From Bacteroidales bacterium (GTDB taxonomy: Bacteria; Bacteroidota; Bacteroidia; Bacteroidales; UBA3824): a stretch of DNA of 48,663 nucleotides. The notes beneath the pieces were generated by a model. That model was given only the letters and a program-made list of their open reading frames with translations, was not told the DNA's origin and made no database searches. The first letter of the stretch is position 1, and each line of letters starts with the position of its first letter. The position numbers and the translations under genes were made by a program. This document shows positions 33,133 to 42,710 of the stretch, one piece after another. The stretch is from the NCBI GenBank assembly GCA_017394445.1, contig JAFPYT010000042.1, positions 1 to 48,663 on the forward strand, given 5' to 3'.

Positions 33133-34383
33133 ATGATAACATTAGGCGTATTTTTTGGCGGAATGTCGGTAGAACACGAAATCTCAGTGATTTCGGCGTT
33201 GCAAACCATTCACGCTTTTCCGGAATTTAAATATAACATTGTTCCGATTTACATTTCAAAAGAGGGCGAATGGTACACTGGTCCCGGTCTCACCGTGGTA
33301 TCCAACTACCGCAACCTTCCCAAACTGCTCTCGTGGTGCGAAAAAGTTTATATGACTCCCACCCGTGGCGATTTCAACCTTTACCGCTACAAATCGAATA
33401 TGTTTAAATCAAAGGTTGTTACCAAAATCGACGTTGCGTTCCCCATTCTACACGGTTCGTACGGCGAAGATGGCTCGCTGCAAGGTTTCTTCGAGATGAT
33501 TGGCATTCCATACGTTGGTTCAAACCTCCGCGCAAGCAACATCGCTATGGACAAAATTGCCACCAAATATATGTGCCAGTCGTGCGGTATCCCCTGCGTA
33601 GACTATATGTGGACAACAGATAAGGAATGGTTTGAAAATCACGACGAAATGAAGGCCAAAGCCGAAAAAATCGGTTATCCCCTCATCGTAAAACCCGCCA
33701 CTCTCGGCTCGTCGGTTGGTATCTCTAAGGCTGCCAACGAAAAAGAACTTGAAGCGGCTGTTGACCTCGCTGCCAAATTCACAGACAAAATCATTATTGA
33801 GCGTATGGTTCAAAACCTTCAAGAGATAAACTGCTCGGTATACGGCAGTTACCACGACTGCAAAGCTTCCGTTTTAGAAGAGCCCATCCGCAGCGGCGAC
33901 ATCCTCTCTTACAAAGACAAATATATGGGTTCGTCGTCGTCAACCAAAGTCGATGCAAAGGGCGGAATGAAATTTGGCGCAAAAGGCGGCAAAATGGCAG
34001 GCGCAAAGGGCGGCTCAGGCTCAATGAGCGACAGCCAACGCAAATGTCCCGCCGACTTGCCCGAAGATGTTACCAAAAACATCCAAACCCTTGCTATCAA
34101 AACCTTTAAAGAGATGAACGCATCGGGCATTATCCGTATCGACTTTATGCGCAACAAGGAGACCGGCGAAGTTTATGTAAACGAAATCAACGCCATCCCC
34201 GGTTCGCTCTCGTTCTACCTTTGGGAAGCCACCGGCAAAAAATTCGTTGACGTTCTCGACGACGTTATCAACGTAGCCATCAAAGAAAACGCCGAAAAAC
34301 AGAAACTCAAACACAGTTTCGACCAAAACATCTTTGCTATGGGCGGCGGCGCAGGCTTCAAAATGGGCGGCGCTAAGAGATAA
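33133..34383 (+). CDS. ddl: D-alanine--D-alanine ligase with Gly/Lys-rich insert and tail
   Basis: Ddl makes D-Ala-D-Ala for peptidoglycan precursors. The 416-residue ATP-grasp protein has the N-terminal GVFFGGMSVEHEISVIS, HGSYGEDGSLQGFFEM (107-122), YVGS, the ATP-binding KPATLGSSVGISK, and the catalytic/metal region RIDFMRNKETGEVYVNEINA (335-354) then IPGSLS. In normal enzymes an omega loop follows YDYEAKY; here, after SYKDKYMG (259-266), comes a low-complexity segment 267-300 built of Gly, Lys, Ala, Met and Ser (for example MKFGAKGGKMAGAKGG). The extreme C-terminus (403-416) repeats the style: MGGGAGFKMGGAKR. Reading frame and codon use look normal, so this is not a frameshift. Catalytic residues are otherwise kept. 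Confidence 0.92.
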   Translation: MITLGVFFGGMSVEHEISVISALQTIHAFPEFKYNIVPIYISKEGEWYTGPGLTVVSNYRNLPKLLSWCEKVYMTPTRGDFNLYRYKSNMFKSKVVTKIDVAFPILHGSYGEDGSLQGFFEMIGIPYVGSNLRASNIAMDKIATKYMCQSCGIPCVDYMWTTDKEWFENHDEMKAKAEKIGYPLIVKPATLGSSVGISKAANEKELEAAVDLAAKFTDKIIIERMVQNLQEINCSVYGSYHDCKASVLEEPIRSGDILSYKDKYMGSSSSTKVDAKGGMKFGAKGGKMAGAKGGSGSMSDSQRKCPADLPEDVTKNIQTLAIKTFKEMNASGIIRIDFMRNKETGEVYVNEINAIPGSLSFYLWEATGKKFVDVLDDVINVAIKENAEKQKLKHSFDQNIFAMGGGAGFKMGGAKR

Positions 34384-34402
34384 TTCACACCTTATTATAA
34401 AT

Positions 34403-34433
34403 AAAAAGGCGAGGATAAAATCCTCGCCTTTTT
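34403..34433. terminator. Bidirectional rho-independent terminator
   Basis: GGCGAGGA (34408-34415) pairs with TCCTCGCC (34421-34428) around TAAAA. The stem is preceded by AAAAA and followed by TTTTTT, so it can stop transcription from ddl on the plus strand and from the surface-protein operon on the minus strand. Confidence 0.85.
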
Positions 34434-34461
34434 TATTTTAAAACAAAAATTTAAGCGAATT

Positions 34462-34480
34462 AAAATGAATGAAAGCGAAG
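34462..34480. repeat. Left copy of a 19-bp direct repeat bracketing the surface-protein operon
   Basis: AAAATGAATGAAAGCGAAG. It matches 44802-44820 at 18 of 19 bases in the same orientation. It lies between the terminator and the end of the last gene of the operon. Confidence 0.7.
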
Positions 34481-34496
34481 CCTTCCGTTTTCCTTG

Positions 34497-37472
34497 CTAT
34501 TCCACCACAAACTTTATCTGCTTGGTTTCGCCGTTGGCGGAAACGAGGAGGGTGTAGGCTCCAGAATGGAGACCGAGCCCCTGAAATGGTATCTGATAAT
34601 GACTGGCAGGAGTCTTGTATTTGGAGAAATCAATGGGGATTTTGCGGCTGCGCATCACGTCGTAGAGGGCGATGGAGAGCGGCGAATCCTCGGTGAGGTT
34701 GGCAAAGAGGGTAAACTCGCCGTTGTTGGGGTTTGGACCTATCTGCAGACGGCTGAATATGCCAGCGGCATCCACGGTGTAGTCGTAGTCTTCGGAACGG
34801 AAATGGGGACTGACAGTAACCTCTTTGCTCAGACTTGCCTTGCAGAATCCGTTGTCAGCGTACATAGTGATGGTGTCGTTGCCGGAGCGGTCTATGTGCA
34901 AAAAGGTAAGATTGGCATTGGGATTTACCACTTTGTCGGTAATATCGGAGAACATTTCGGTGTTGAAGGCGTAGCGCCAAGTGTAGTTGTCGTCGATTTC
35001 GGAATCTTCTGCAATCACCAAGGTGTCGTCGAAGAACGATTCGGTGGGTACTAAGAACCTGATAGGCAAATTATTGTCGGCGAAGGTTATCAACGTGGTG
35101 TCGGTGGTGAAGCAGTACTTGCCCTTTTTTCCTGGCACATCTTTTTTAGACATAAGCGCGTACTTGCCCTGCGGCATCGCAGTTGTTACCACTATGGGGC
35201 GGTCGTGAACGATGGTGCTGTCGGGCAGATGCCATTCGTAACTGTCAAACTCTTTCATATTATCCCTACCATCGTCGATGGCGAGTTCGCCGCCCTTACA
35301 AATAGTGTAACCCGGGGTGAGTGAGTTTATGAGCTCGGCGGGCTGGGTGATGGTTTCGTTGGCATCGGCCTTGCAGCCGTGCGCGTCGGTGACGGTAACG
35401 TAATACCTGCCTATGGGAAGGTGGTCGATATCCTTGGTGGTGGCACCGTTGCTCCAGGAAAAAGATAAGGGCTGTGTGCCGCCTGATGTGTCCGTTGTAA
35501 TAGCGCCATCGCTATAGCCGTAGCACATAGCGTTGGTGACGGAGGTGATGGAAGTCAACAAGGTGTCGGGCTGGTTAAGGGTATAATACGAAGTGTCCGT
35601 ACAGCCGTCGTTGGATATCACCAAACGGTATGAGTCTGCAGGAAGACGGTCTGCTTTGTTGCCACGAAACGCAAGTTCGTCGGTATATGGATATTTGAAC
35701 CAATGATATTCCAACTCTTTATCGTCATAAGTGCGTTGAACCGACTTAATCTCTATTGAGCCGGAGGAATCGTTGTGGCAACGAAGGTCTTGGGATTCAA
35801 AACTATTTATTTTCAACTCGGGAGGGCGAATAAACGACAAATGCTCTTTGGTTATGCTGCGGTAATTACGCCCGTCGTCAGAATCTCCAACCACATCGGG
35901 ATCATATATTAGCAAAGAAAAATCATTAAGGTTGTGATCTTTAAGTGGTATCTCAACAATATCTTTGTTGCTGTTGATTGTAAAAGTATTTTCTTTCCCA
36001 TCGTTTATCTTATATTTATACTCTTTACGTTCTAAGCCGCCTTGTACATCACTAATATATAGAACTGCGTCATCGTAATTGCATTTAGGAGGGGCAATTG
36101 ATGTAGTGGCAGTAATGTTATGATAGGCTTTAAGTTTGTCTTGGTCTAAATTGATCGTTACAGGAATGAAATTATTCTTTTTCGGTGTGAGAGTAATCTG
36201 CTTTAAATCCTTCTTAGTATTAATTGGATACGTTATAGACCAACACAGAGTTGGCTCTGTGTATCCTTCAGGATGAGAAAGTTGAGCATTAGAAGATTGT
36301 GCGATTGAAGCCGAATAATTAATGCTTGCCTCAGAAAAATTTTCAAAACCAATATTGTATGGTATGGAGGCCGTTTTATTGTTATCAGGAAACATAAAAT
36401 CCAAGTTCAATGCGTCGCGTCTTTCTGTCTCATACCAAAATGTGTGATTCTTTTGATCATCCACATAATTATATTCTATCTTCGGAATATACACATACCG
36501 TTCCACAGGACAATAATCGGTGCCTCGTTTGAAGGTTATGGTCATAGAGCCTTCTGGCAAACGCGCGCCCTGTGTTAAGTCTGAATAGAAATAATTATTA
36601 TTCTTTATCGGCTCAAAATCACTGTCCACCGCTATCACATCATTTTCGCTCCAATTTGAACCATTCAATATGCCATTATTCTTTATCGGCTCAAAATCAC
36701 TGTCCACTGCTATCACATCATTTTCGCTCCAATTTGAACCATTCAATATGCCATATGTCACAAATGGGTCGACTTCTTCGATGGGATAATCTTTATAGAT
36801 TGTGGGAAGTGTGATTGAATATTTTAACGTAACTTCACTTTGTTCTTCTTTAGAAATACCAATACGATTAATAAAAGTATGTTCCAAACTAATAGATAAT
36901 GGTTTATTGTAATCATAATCAGTTTGTATCAAATCAGAAGCCAAACAAGAAAAATTAGGATAAATAGGATTATCATCAATAGTTTTCAATACTGTCCCGT
37001 TTCTGACTATTGAATATTCTTTACCAAAATTCCAATCAAAAGAAATTCTATCATTAGGACATAAATGACCGTCACGAGAAGTGGAAAAATTAATACGCAG
37101 AGGAGTAATATGATAACTCAATGATGCCTTTCTTTTGGGTACCTTCTGCGTATGAGTATATACATAGCCCTGTTCCTCTCTATTTATAAATTCCCGAATA
37201 TATTTCCCTTTAAACTTATCATTGTCATTATATGCCCTACATTCGATTTTTTTGGGAAAATCATCTAAATAATAATCCAATAAATTAGCATAACCGAACC
37301 AACCAAATCGTATTTCAACCGCTTGATCATTTTGTTGGGTAATGATAACTTTAATATACCAAAAATCATCTATATCAACATTACCAAAATGAATCATACA
37401 AGGTGTTTTTTGTCCGAAAGATAAATGTACTGACAAAAAAACACCAAATAAAATTAATAAAACCGATTTCAT
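34497..37472 (-). CDS. Type IX secretion cargo with SprB-like repeats
   Basis: The 991-residue secreted protein has a signal peptide (FLSVHLSFGQ, cleaved near 20) and a long beta-rich N-terminal region of unknown family (about 25-560). Two SprB-like repeats follow (about 563-640 and 648-735: CHNDSSGSIEI, then CYGYSDGAITTDTSGG, SWSNGATTKDIDHLPIG and YYVTVTDAHGC). The C-terminal sorting domain (about 905-991: IGPNPNNGEFTLF to GAYTLLVSANGETKQIKFVV) directs type IX export and surface attachment. Residues 241-292 are an exact in-frame duplication of 26 residues. Base composition changes inside the gene: single 60-base rows counted by hand give 57% G+C at 35281-35340 but 28% at 37201-37260. It is the last gene of a four-gene operon, 4 bases after the lipoprotein gene. 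Confidence 0.85.
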   Translation of the reverse strand: MKSVLLILFGVFLSVHLSFGQKTPCMIHFGNVDIDDFWYIKVIITQQNDQAVEIRFGWFGYANLLDYYLDDFPKKIECRAYNDNDKFKGKYIREFINREEQGYVYTHTQKVPKRKASLSYHITPLRINFSTSRDGHLCPNDRISFDWNFGKEYSIVRNGTVLKTIDDNPIYPNFSCLASDLIQTDYDYNKPLSISLEHTFINRIGISKEEQSEVTLKYSITLPTIYKDYPIEEVDPFVTYGILNGSNWSENDVIAVDSDFEPIKNNGILNGSNWSENDVIAVDSDFEPIKNNNYFYSDLTQGARLPEGSMTITFKRGTDYCPVERYVYIPKIEYNYVDDQKNHTFWYETERRDALNLDFMFPDNNKTASIPYNIGFENFSEASINYSASIAQSSNAQLSHPEGYTEPTLCWSITYPINTKKDLKQITLTPKKNNFIPVTINLDQDKLKAYHNITATTSIAPPKCNYDDAVLYISDVQGGLERKEYKYKINDGKENTFTINSNKDIVEIPLKDHNLNDFSLLIYDPDVVGDSDDGRNYRSITKEHLSFIRPPELKINSFESQDLRCHNDSSGSIEIKSVQRTYDDKELEYHWFKYPYTDELAFRGNKADRLPADSYRLVISNDGCTDTSYYTLNQPDTLLTSITSVTNAMCYGYSDGAITTDTSGGTQPLSFSWSNGATTKDIDHLPIGRYYVTVTDAHGCKADANETITQPAELINSLTPGYTICKGGELAIDDGRDNMKEFDSYEWHLPDSTIVHDRPIVVTTAMPQGKYALMSKKDVPGKKGKYCFTTDTTLITFADNNLPIRFLVPTESFFDDTLVIAEDSEIDDNYTWRYAFNTEMFSDITDKVVNPNANLTFLHIDRSGNDTITMYADNGFCKASLSKEVTVSPHFRSEDYDYTVDAAGIFSRLQIGPNPNNGEFTLFANLTEDSPLSIALYDVMRSRKIPIDFSKYKTPASHYQIPFQGLGLHSGAYTLLVSANGETKQIKFVVE
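36597..36752. repeat. Tandem 78-bp duplication inside the type IX cargo gene
   Basis: Copies at 36597-36674 and 36675-36752 differ at one base only (C at 36630 versus T at 36708), a silent change in an alanine codon. The repeat encodes residues 241-266 and 267-292, beginning GILNGSNWSENDVIAVDS. The near identity implies a recent duplication. Confidence 0.9.
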
Positions 37473-37476
37473 ATAA

Positions 37477-38229
37477 TTATTCGTTATTTAAAATCACCTT
37501 GTCGTATAATTCATAACGCATACAACCGTCAGTATCAATATATCGAATTCTATAATAACCTGTCCATCCTTCAGGTATAATAGCCCATAAAGACATTTTG
37601 TCTTGCTGTGTTTCTATGTGAAAATCAACGTTGTCATACTCCTTCACCACCTGTTTTTTGTCATCTACATCACAAAACATTATATTCAGTTTTTTTGTAT
37701 CACGAGGAAGTATTGCATCACATTTGAATATATTATTTTCCGTTAAAACAAAAAGACCCTTTTTAATCTCTTCATCAGTAGGAATAGCGAACTTACTATA
37801 CTGTGGAAATCCACATTCTTGACGTGTAGATACTTCGTATGTTTTCAAAGTGAGGTAATAAGTTTTACCTGCAACTACATCTTTTGGATCAAAGGAGATA
37901 TGACAAATAGTATCTTTTTGTAGTCCAAAGGAATGAATTTTAGATTTATCTGATTCGTACTCTGTTTCTGAATAGTACAATTCATACTCAAATTCATAAT
38001 CCTGATATTCAGCCTTTGTCCATTTCACATCGAATTGCAATCCCCAATATGCTTTACCCAAAGGAAATTCTGCCCTTGTTGCACCCGGAGAGTTTAACAA
38101 ATTGTTTCCCTCTATATCGTTTATGATATCAGATTCTTTCCCATCGTCATCATCATTCTTGTTGCACGATGTGGTAATTACAGAGATTGCTGACATTGCA
38201 GCGAAAAATAATAAAACTGACTTTTTCAT
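37477..38229 (-). CDS. Surface-type lipoprotein of unknown function
   Basis: The 250-residue product has a lipoprotein signal (SVITTSC, lipidated C22) followed by NKNDDDDGKE. An acidic stretch directly after the cysteine is the lipoprotein export signal that sends Bacteroidota lipoproteins to the outer face of the outer membrane, so surface exposure is likely. The rest is beta-rich and may include an FN3-like segment (about 50-135: YWGLQFDVKWTKAEYQDYEF, then YYLTLKTYE) and a second beta domain (about 150-245). No catalytic motif is seen. It lies 19 bases after the giant protein gene and 4 bases before the type IX cargo gene. It shares the AT-rich base composition of the first two thirds of that cargo gene. 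Confidence 0.75.
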   Translation of the reverse strand: MKKSVLLFFAAMSAISVITTSCNKNDDDDGKESDIINDIEGNNLLNSPGATRAEFPLGKAYWGLQFDVKWTKAEYQDYEFEYELYYSETEYESDKSKIHSFGLQKDTICHISFDPKDVVAGKTYYLTLKTYEVSTRQECGFPQYSKFAIPTDEEIKKGLFVLTENNIFKCDAILPRDTKKLNIMFCDVDDKKQVVKEYDNVDFHIETQQDKMSLWAIIPEGWTGYYRIRYIDTDGCMRYELYDKVILNNE

Positions 38230-38248
38230 TGTACTAATTAATTAATAG

Positions 38249-41200
38249 TTAATATCTAAATGTTTTGCTTATACTTGAAGTCTCCGTTCCCTTACCGGGG
38301 AGACGGTAGGAAATTATAAATGGATAGTCGCCAGATGTATAAGAATTGGCATGTTCATAATCGAGGATTTTCACCTCATCGGCCGAGAGGCGTGCTCCTC
38401 TTTTGTGTTTCTGAGAAATGACGTTCTGAGCCTGTCGCGTATCCTCGTTGCACTGGTAGATTACATTGTAGGTAATCATTCCGTGTTCGTATATACCTTG
38501 TGGTATGCCGGATTGAATCTCGCTGTCTGACAGTTTGTCGTGGTTGATGGACAATGAGTTAAATATAGTCATAGCGTCGGTCGGCGGATAACTAAACGGA
38601 CGGTCGCGCGGAAGTTCACCCTCGGTAAAATTATCGTATACTGCCTTATAGACCGACTTTCTATACCAATCGGTACTGTTGAGATTAGCCTCCAAATGAA
38701 CCAACGCATTAGTCTTTTTCCATCCGTGCTGCTCAAAGTCGTCGAAGAAATCTTCGGTAACGAATCCTTTTGACATACGCTCCATAAAAATATCATCTCC
38801 GTCGATAAACGCTTTTCCATCCAAATCAATCGAATTAATCTTCTCTACAAACTTTTTATACTTGCTTGTTCTGAAATCTACTTTGCATATCTGCTTGGTT
38901 TCTAACTGGGCAAGGTCGCCGTCGGCAGAGATGTTGCGGATTGAGTCGCCGTTGGTGATGGTGTAGCCGGTGGACACGTTGTCGGTAATCTGGGCGGTGC
39001 GCAGGGGAAGGTTGACTATTTCGAGGGTGTAGATTGTCTGCGGGTTAAAGTTGAGATCCGAAAGGCTGAACGATATTTCGTACCGCTGGCGGCGCGAATT
39101 GAGTGTTACTTCGTTGCTGGCAAAGTGAGAGAACGAGGCGGTCTGCTGCTGTCCGTTGAGTGTTGTCAGACGGAGTTTCTGCTCGTATCCCTCGGGCACG
39201 TTGAGAAACAGATAGTCGAACACGGCGTCGAGGCAGATGTATCCCGTGGTGGTTTCCTCGGGGTAGAAGTTGTACATACGGTCTACAGGATAGGAGCAGA
39301 TTATGTGGTCGGGATCGATATGGTCGGGACGCAGACCAGATGTAAACACTGTCTGCATACTTTCCACATATTCCGAGCCGTCGGGGTCTTTGGCGGTCTG
39401 CCATACTCCGTTTACCAACTGCTTGAATGTAACTTTTGCCTCCATCTTGTATTTGGTTTCGCTTTCAAGTGCTGTTTCGGGGTCGAACGACACCACAAGG
39501 CCTTCGTCGTCGATAGAGATAGAGCCTTTGAGTTCTTCGCCCGTGGCGAATTTATACACTTTTACGTAATCCACAAAAACTTTGTAGATATTTTTTTGTC
39601 CGTCCACCTCCAATGCCATCTGGTTGCGGCAGTCAACGTTGAGCAGCATTTGCGGCGACACAAACACATTAACGTCGGAGCTGCCATTGTCGGGTGTGAG
39701 CGATGATATTATGCTTTGATCCAATAAACCTTTTTCTTGGACAATTTCACAAGGCTCACCGATTTCAAACTTGAGCGAACAAGTGCCTTTGAATAGTCCG
39801 CCGAGCACCTTGTACTTGCATCCCACAAGACCTGTGAAATAAAACGGGTTTGGTCCCGCGCCTTGCAGTATGGCTCCGGCGGCGGCGTCGAAAATGGTGA
39901 ATGTGCGCTCCTTGCGCAGAAACTTAACTTTGATGCCGAGTTTTGCGTCTAAGTATGCCCACAGTTGTGCGCTGGCATACCATCCGCCTATGCCCAAGGG
40001 ACTGCTGCTGCCTTTGCAGTGCGAATTTTTGCCGTAGTTGGCAAGCAGAAACTCGCCGCCTGTAGCCACATTGAGTTCGGCAAAAAACGGCCAAGGTCTT
40101 ACCGATAGACCTGTGGCGAATCCTACTCCGAATGCCACTCCGTCGGCATTGTCTAACGATGGTGAGGATTTGCGCTGCTGAAACGACTGCCATTGCGAAT
40201 CGGAGAACAGGCTCTTGAGGCGGGCGTCGGGGTCGGGCAGGCGGGCGTCGATTTTGCCAGCCATAAAGTAACTATTGAGGTCGAGATGAAACAACTTGCC
40301 GAGGTCTGCCACAATGCCGCAGCGGTCGTTGGGACGACCAAGGTAGGTATACCACTTGTCGGGTCCGAAATATGCTGTAGCGTCTACAAGTTTATTGTTG
40401 TCGCCTTTGCCGTGTATTAAGCCCAAATCGAGGTATGCTCGCAGATAGGCAAAAAACGACTTGTTGGTATTGTCGTATTTAATAAGTGTGGAGGCGGTAA
40501 GGGGATAACTGCCTTTGATTTCGGGAATGGGTAGTTGTGAACCATCAGTGCTGGTCATTTGGTTGGCTTTGTTAATAGCTTTGATGTATTTGTTGGCGTT
40601 TTCTACTATGCTACCAAACTTTTCGTTGCCGTTGAGGAATACGGCATCGCCTTTAAACTGCACATAATTTAGTCCCCAACTATTGTTGAACTGTATGTCG
40701 AGCATAGTTTTGGCGTCGCAGAAGTTTTTGTTGTAGATGCCAAATTTGAGGGCTGCAGTGAATCCGAATCCCACGCTGACATCGGGTTTGTAGTAGATAC
40801 CTGAAGGAGTTTTGCCTGCGGGCAGCATTTCGGAGGTTTGTTGCATATGTCTGTATACACCTCCGCCAATGCCGTATACGTTGAATGCCGGCGGAATGAG
40901 AAACAGAGTGCCGCCGTTTTCCATCATCAAATCGGCAAAGAAATATTTGTTGCCGCCCACTTTGCCAAATAGTCCTGTGGCATTGATTTCAAATAGATCC
41001 ACAAATTTTACTTTTACATCGGCGTTAAAATAGTCGCCATACATTGGATCGTTTTTTTCAAACACTGCCTTTCCATCGATGCTGAATGTATTGGAAGTGT
41101 ATCCGAGCGAAAACCGCGACACACGAAATGCATTGAATTTGAAATTCTGGAAATCGCCCAAAATATGAAAGGCACCTCCTGCCTTGATTTTATCGGCGAA

Positions 41201-42685
41201 GTCCATATCTACATCGATGGTGAGACTATCGTTGCGCAAGGCGAGTTTGTTGAGTTGTAGTTCAAATTGTCCAAATTTCATCGGTTTGTCGCTTTCCAGC
41301 GACCAAATTCCGGGCTCAAAGTGTGGTTTTTCGGTGCTGAGTCTCAGATTTTGGAACGCTAAATGTGGTAGATTGAGAGAGGTAACCTTGTCGCCGGCTT
41401 TGATGGTGAGTTTGCCGTGGGCAGTTACCGATGGAAGAAATTTGCCGTTGCGTATTTTCAGGTCGAGTTTGGAGGCTTTGTTTAATTCGAGTTCGGCACA
41501 TATAAAATTGAGCACGAGCGAATCGCCAAGGTTGGTTTTTAGGTCAAACTCGTTGGATGCGTCGTTGTAGTATGCCTCGTATTGATGCCGCGAAAAACGT
41601 CCGAGGGCTTTCCAGTTGAACTCTCCGTCGAACGCCACTTTTTTGATGTCGTTTTTGAGCATACGGAACTCAGCGTTGTCAACGTTGATGGCAAAGGGCT
41701 TGCTTTCGTCGAGTTGCCACGCCATATTACGCACATTGGCACTGAGAGTAAAGCCGTTGTCGTCTATTATGAAATAATCACAATTGACCGTGGTAGGCTT
41801 AATAGAGTCCTTGCTAAACTGACGTGGAAACTGCAGCGACGACTTGCCCACCGACACGCCACGCCAAAGATTTTTCTCGTTGGATTGGAAATAGCCTTCG
41901 GGAAACTTGATGTTGGTGCTGGTGACAATCTCGCTGTTGTCGAAATCGAGACGTTCCAATGTAAAAATCCAGTCTTTGAGGTTTCTGAATCCGAATTTCA
42001 CTTTCTGGTCTAACGAAAAAGCAAAGTCGTTTACCTCTTGAAAATCCAACGTGGTGGAAAACTTAGGTACTTGTTTGGTAATAGAATCACGCTCGTCGTA
42101 AAACACAAGGTTAGTGGAATCGATTTCTACAACAGCCTTGGCGTGAAACTTGGTGATGCCTTCGCAGTCAAACTCGGCGTATGTGCCTTTGTCGAACACC
42201 ACCCTGATGTTTTTGCCAAACGACACTGGTGCTATCATATTGATTTTACCGGGAGAGCAGACACCGGCCTTGCCCGTGATGGTAAAAGTGCCTTCGAATC
42301 CGAGTATGCAACTTTTCAAAGGTATCACGCACGACATTAATATGGTGGCAACCGAATCGTTGTCGTGCACAATTTCCGACACCACCAAGTTGTATCCTGC
42401 GTCGTTTTTGATGCCCACCGGCAGAGGTATCTGGCTGTTTTTAACCAATTCGCGAAGGTTTGAGGCATAGTTTGCCATCTCTTCCACCTTGTTGCATAGG
42501 TTGATGGCTGATTCTATCCTGCGCTTGTCAGACTGGTCAAGTTTGTTGAACCATTCATTAGTGGCAGCACTTAGGCATACCTTGCTGGCGTCGGACAATA
42601 CTCCGCGCATTTGGTCTTTGAAATTCTGCCCATAACATAGCGCTACGGATACTGCTAAAATTGTTGCAAGTAATAGACGTTTCAT
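38249..42685 (-). CDS. Giant exported protein (1478 residues) with an Ig-like domain
   Basis: An in-frame ATG at 42721 would place 12 residues before a signal peptide and overlap the upstream gene. I prefer ATG 42685, which gives MKRLLLATILAVSVALCYGQ as a clean signal peptide. The protein has a beta-rich N-terminal half (about 100-560) of repeated strand patterns (for example GGAFHILGDFQNFKFNAF). The Gly/aromatic-rich part at about 560-900 looks like amphipathic, possibly membrane-inserted, strands (NVYGIGGGVYRH, VSVGFGFTAALKFGIYN). An Ig-like Big_5-type domain lies at about 990-1110 (SSLTPDNGSSDVNVFVSPQM). The C-terminal 350 residues are not recognised, and there is no type IX sorting domain. 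The function is unknown. The operon position suggests a scaffold or outer-membrane component used with its neighbours. Confidence 0.75.
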   Translation of the reverse strand: MKRLLLATILAVSVALCYGQNFKDQMRGVLSDASKVCLSAATNEWFNKLDQSDKRRIESAINLCNKVEEMANYASNLRELVKNSQIPLPVGIKNDAGYNLVVSEIVHDNDSVATILMSCVIPLKSCILGFEGTFTITGKAGVCSPGKINMIAPVSFGKNIRVVFDKGTYAEFDCEGITKFHAKAVVEIDSTNLVFYDERDSITKQVPKFSTTLDFQEVNDFAFSLDQKVKFGFRNLKDWIFTLERLDFDNSEIVTSTNIKFPEGYFQSNEKNLWRGVSVGKSSLQFPRQFSKDSIKPTTVNCDYFIIDDNGFTLSANVRNMAWQLDESKPFAINVDNAEFRMLKNDIKKVAFDGEFNWKALGRFSRHQYEAYYNDASNEFDLKTNLGDSLVLNFICAELELNKASKLDLKIRNGKFLPSVTAHGKLTIKAGDKVTSLNLPHLAFQNLRLSTEKPHFEPGIWSLESDKPMKFGQFELQLNKLALRNDSLTIDVDMDFADKIKAGGAFHILGDFQNFKFNAFRVSRFSLGYTSNTFSIDGKAVFEKNDPMYGDYFNADVKVKFVDLFEINATGLFGKVGGNKYFFADLMMENGGTLFLIPPAFNVYGIGGGVYRHMQQTSEMLPAGKTPSGIYYKPDVSVGFGFTAALKFGIYNKNFCDAKTMLDIQFNNSWGLNYVQFKGDAVFLNGNEKFGSIVENANKYIKAINKANQMTSTDGSQLPIPEIKGSYPLTASTLIKYDNTNKSFFAYLRAYLDLGLIHGKGDNNKLVDATAYFGPDKWYTYLGRPNDRCGIVADLGKLFHLDLNSYFMAGKIDARLPDPDARLKSLFSDSQWQSFQQRKSSPSLDNADGVAFGVGFATGLSVRPWPFFAELNVATGGEFLLANYGKNSHCKGSSSPLGIGGWYASAQLWAYLDAKLGIKVKFLRKERTFTIFDAAAGAILQGAGPNPFYFTGLVGCKYKVLGGLFKGTCSLKFEIGEPCEIVQEKGLLDQSIISSLTPDNGSSDVNVFVSPQMLLNVDCRNQMALEVDGQKNIYKVFVDYVKVYKFATGEELKGSISIDDEGLVVSFDPETALESETKYKMEAKVTFKQLVNGVWQTAKDPDGSEYVESMQTVFTSGLRPDHIDPDHIICSYPVDRMYNFYPEETTTGYICLDAVFDYLFLNVPEGYEQKLRLTTLNGQQQTASFSHFASNEVTLNSRRQRYEISFSLSDLNFNPQTIYTLEIVNLPLRTAQITDNVSTGYTITNGDSIRNISADGDLAQLETKQICKVDFRTSKYKKFVEKINSIDLDGKAFIDGDDIFMERMSKGFVTEDFFDDFEQHGWKKTNALVHLEANLNSTDWYRKSVYKAVYDNFTEGELPRDRPFSYPPTDAMTIFNSLSINHDKLSDSEIQSGIPQGIYEHGMITYNVIYQCNEDTRQAQNVISQKHKRGARLSADEVKILDYEHANSYTSGDYPFIISYRLPGKGTETSSISKTFRY

Positions 42686-42710
42686 ATTTAGTTGTAGTAG
42701 ATAGTTTTGT

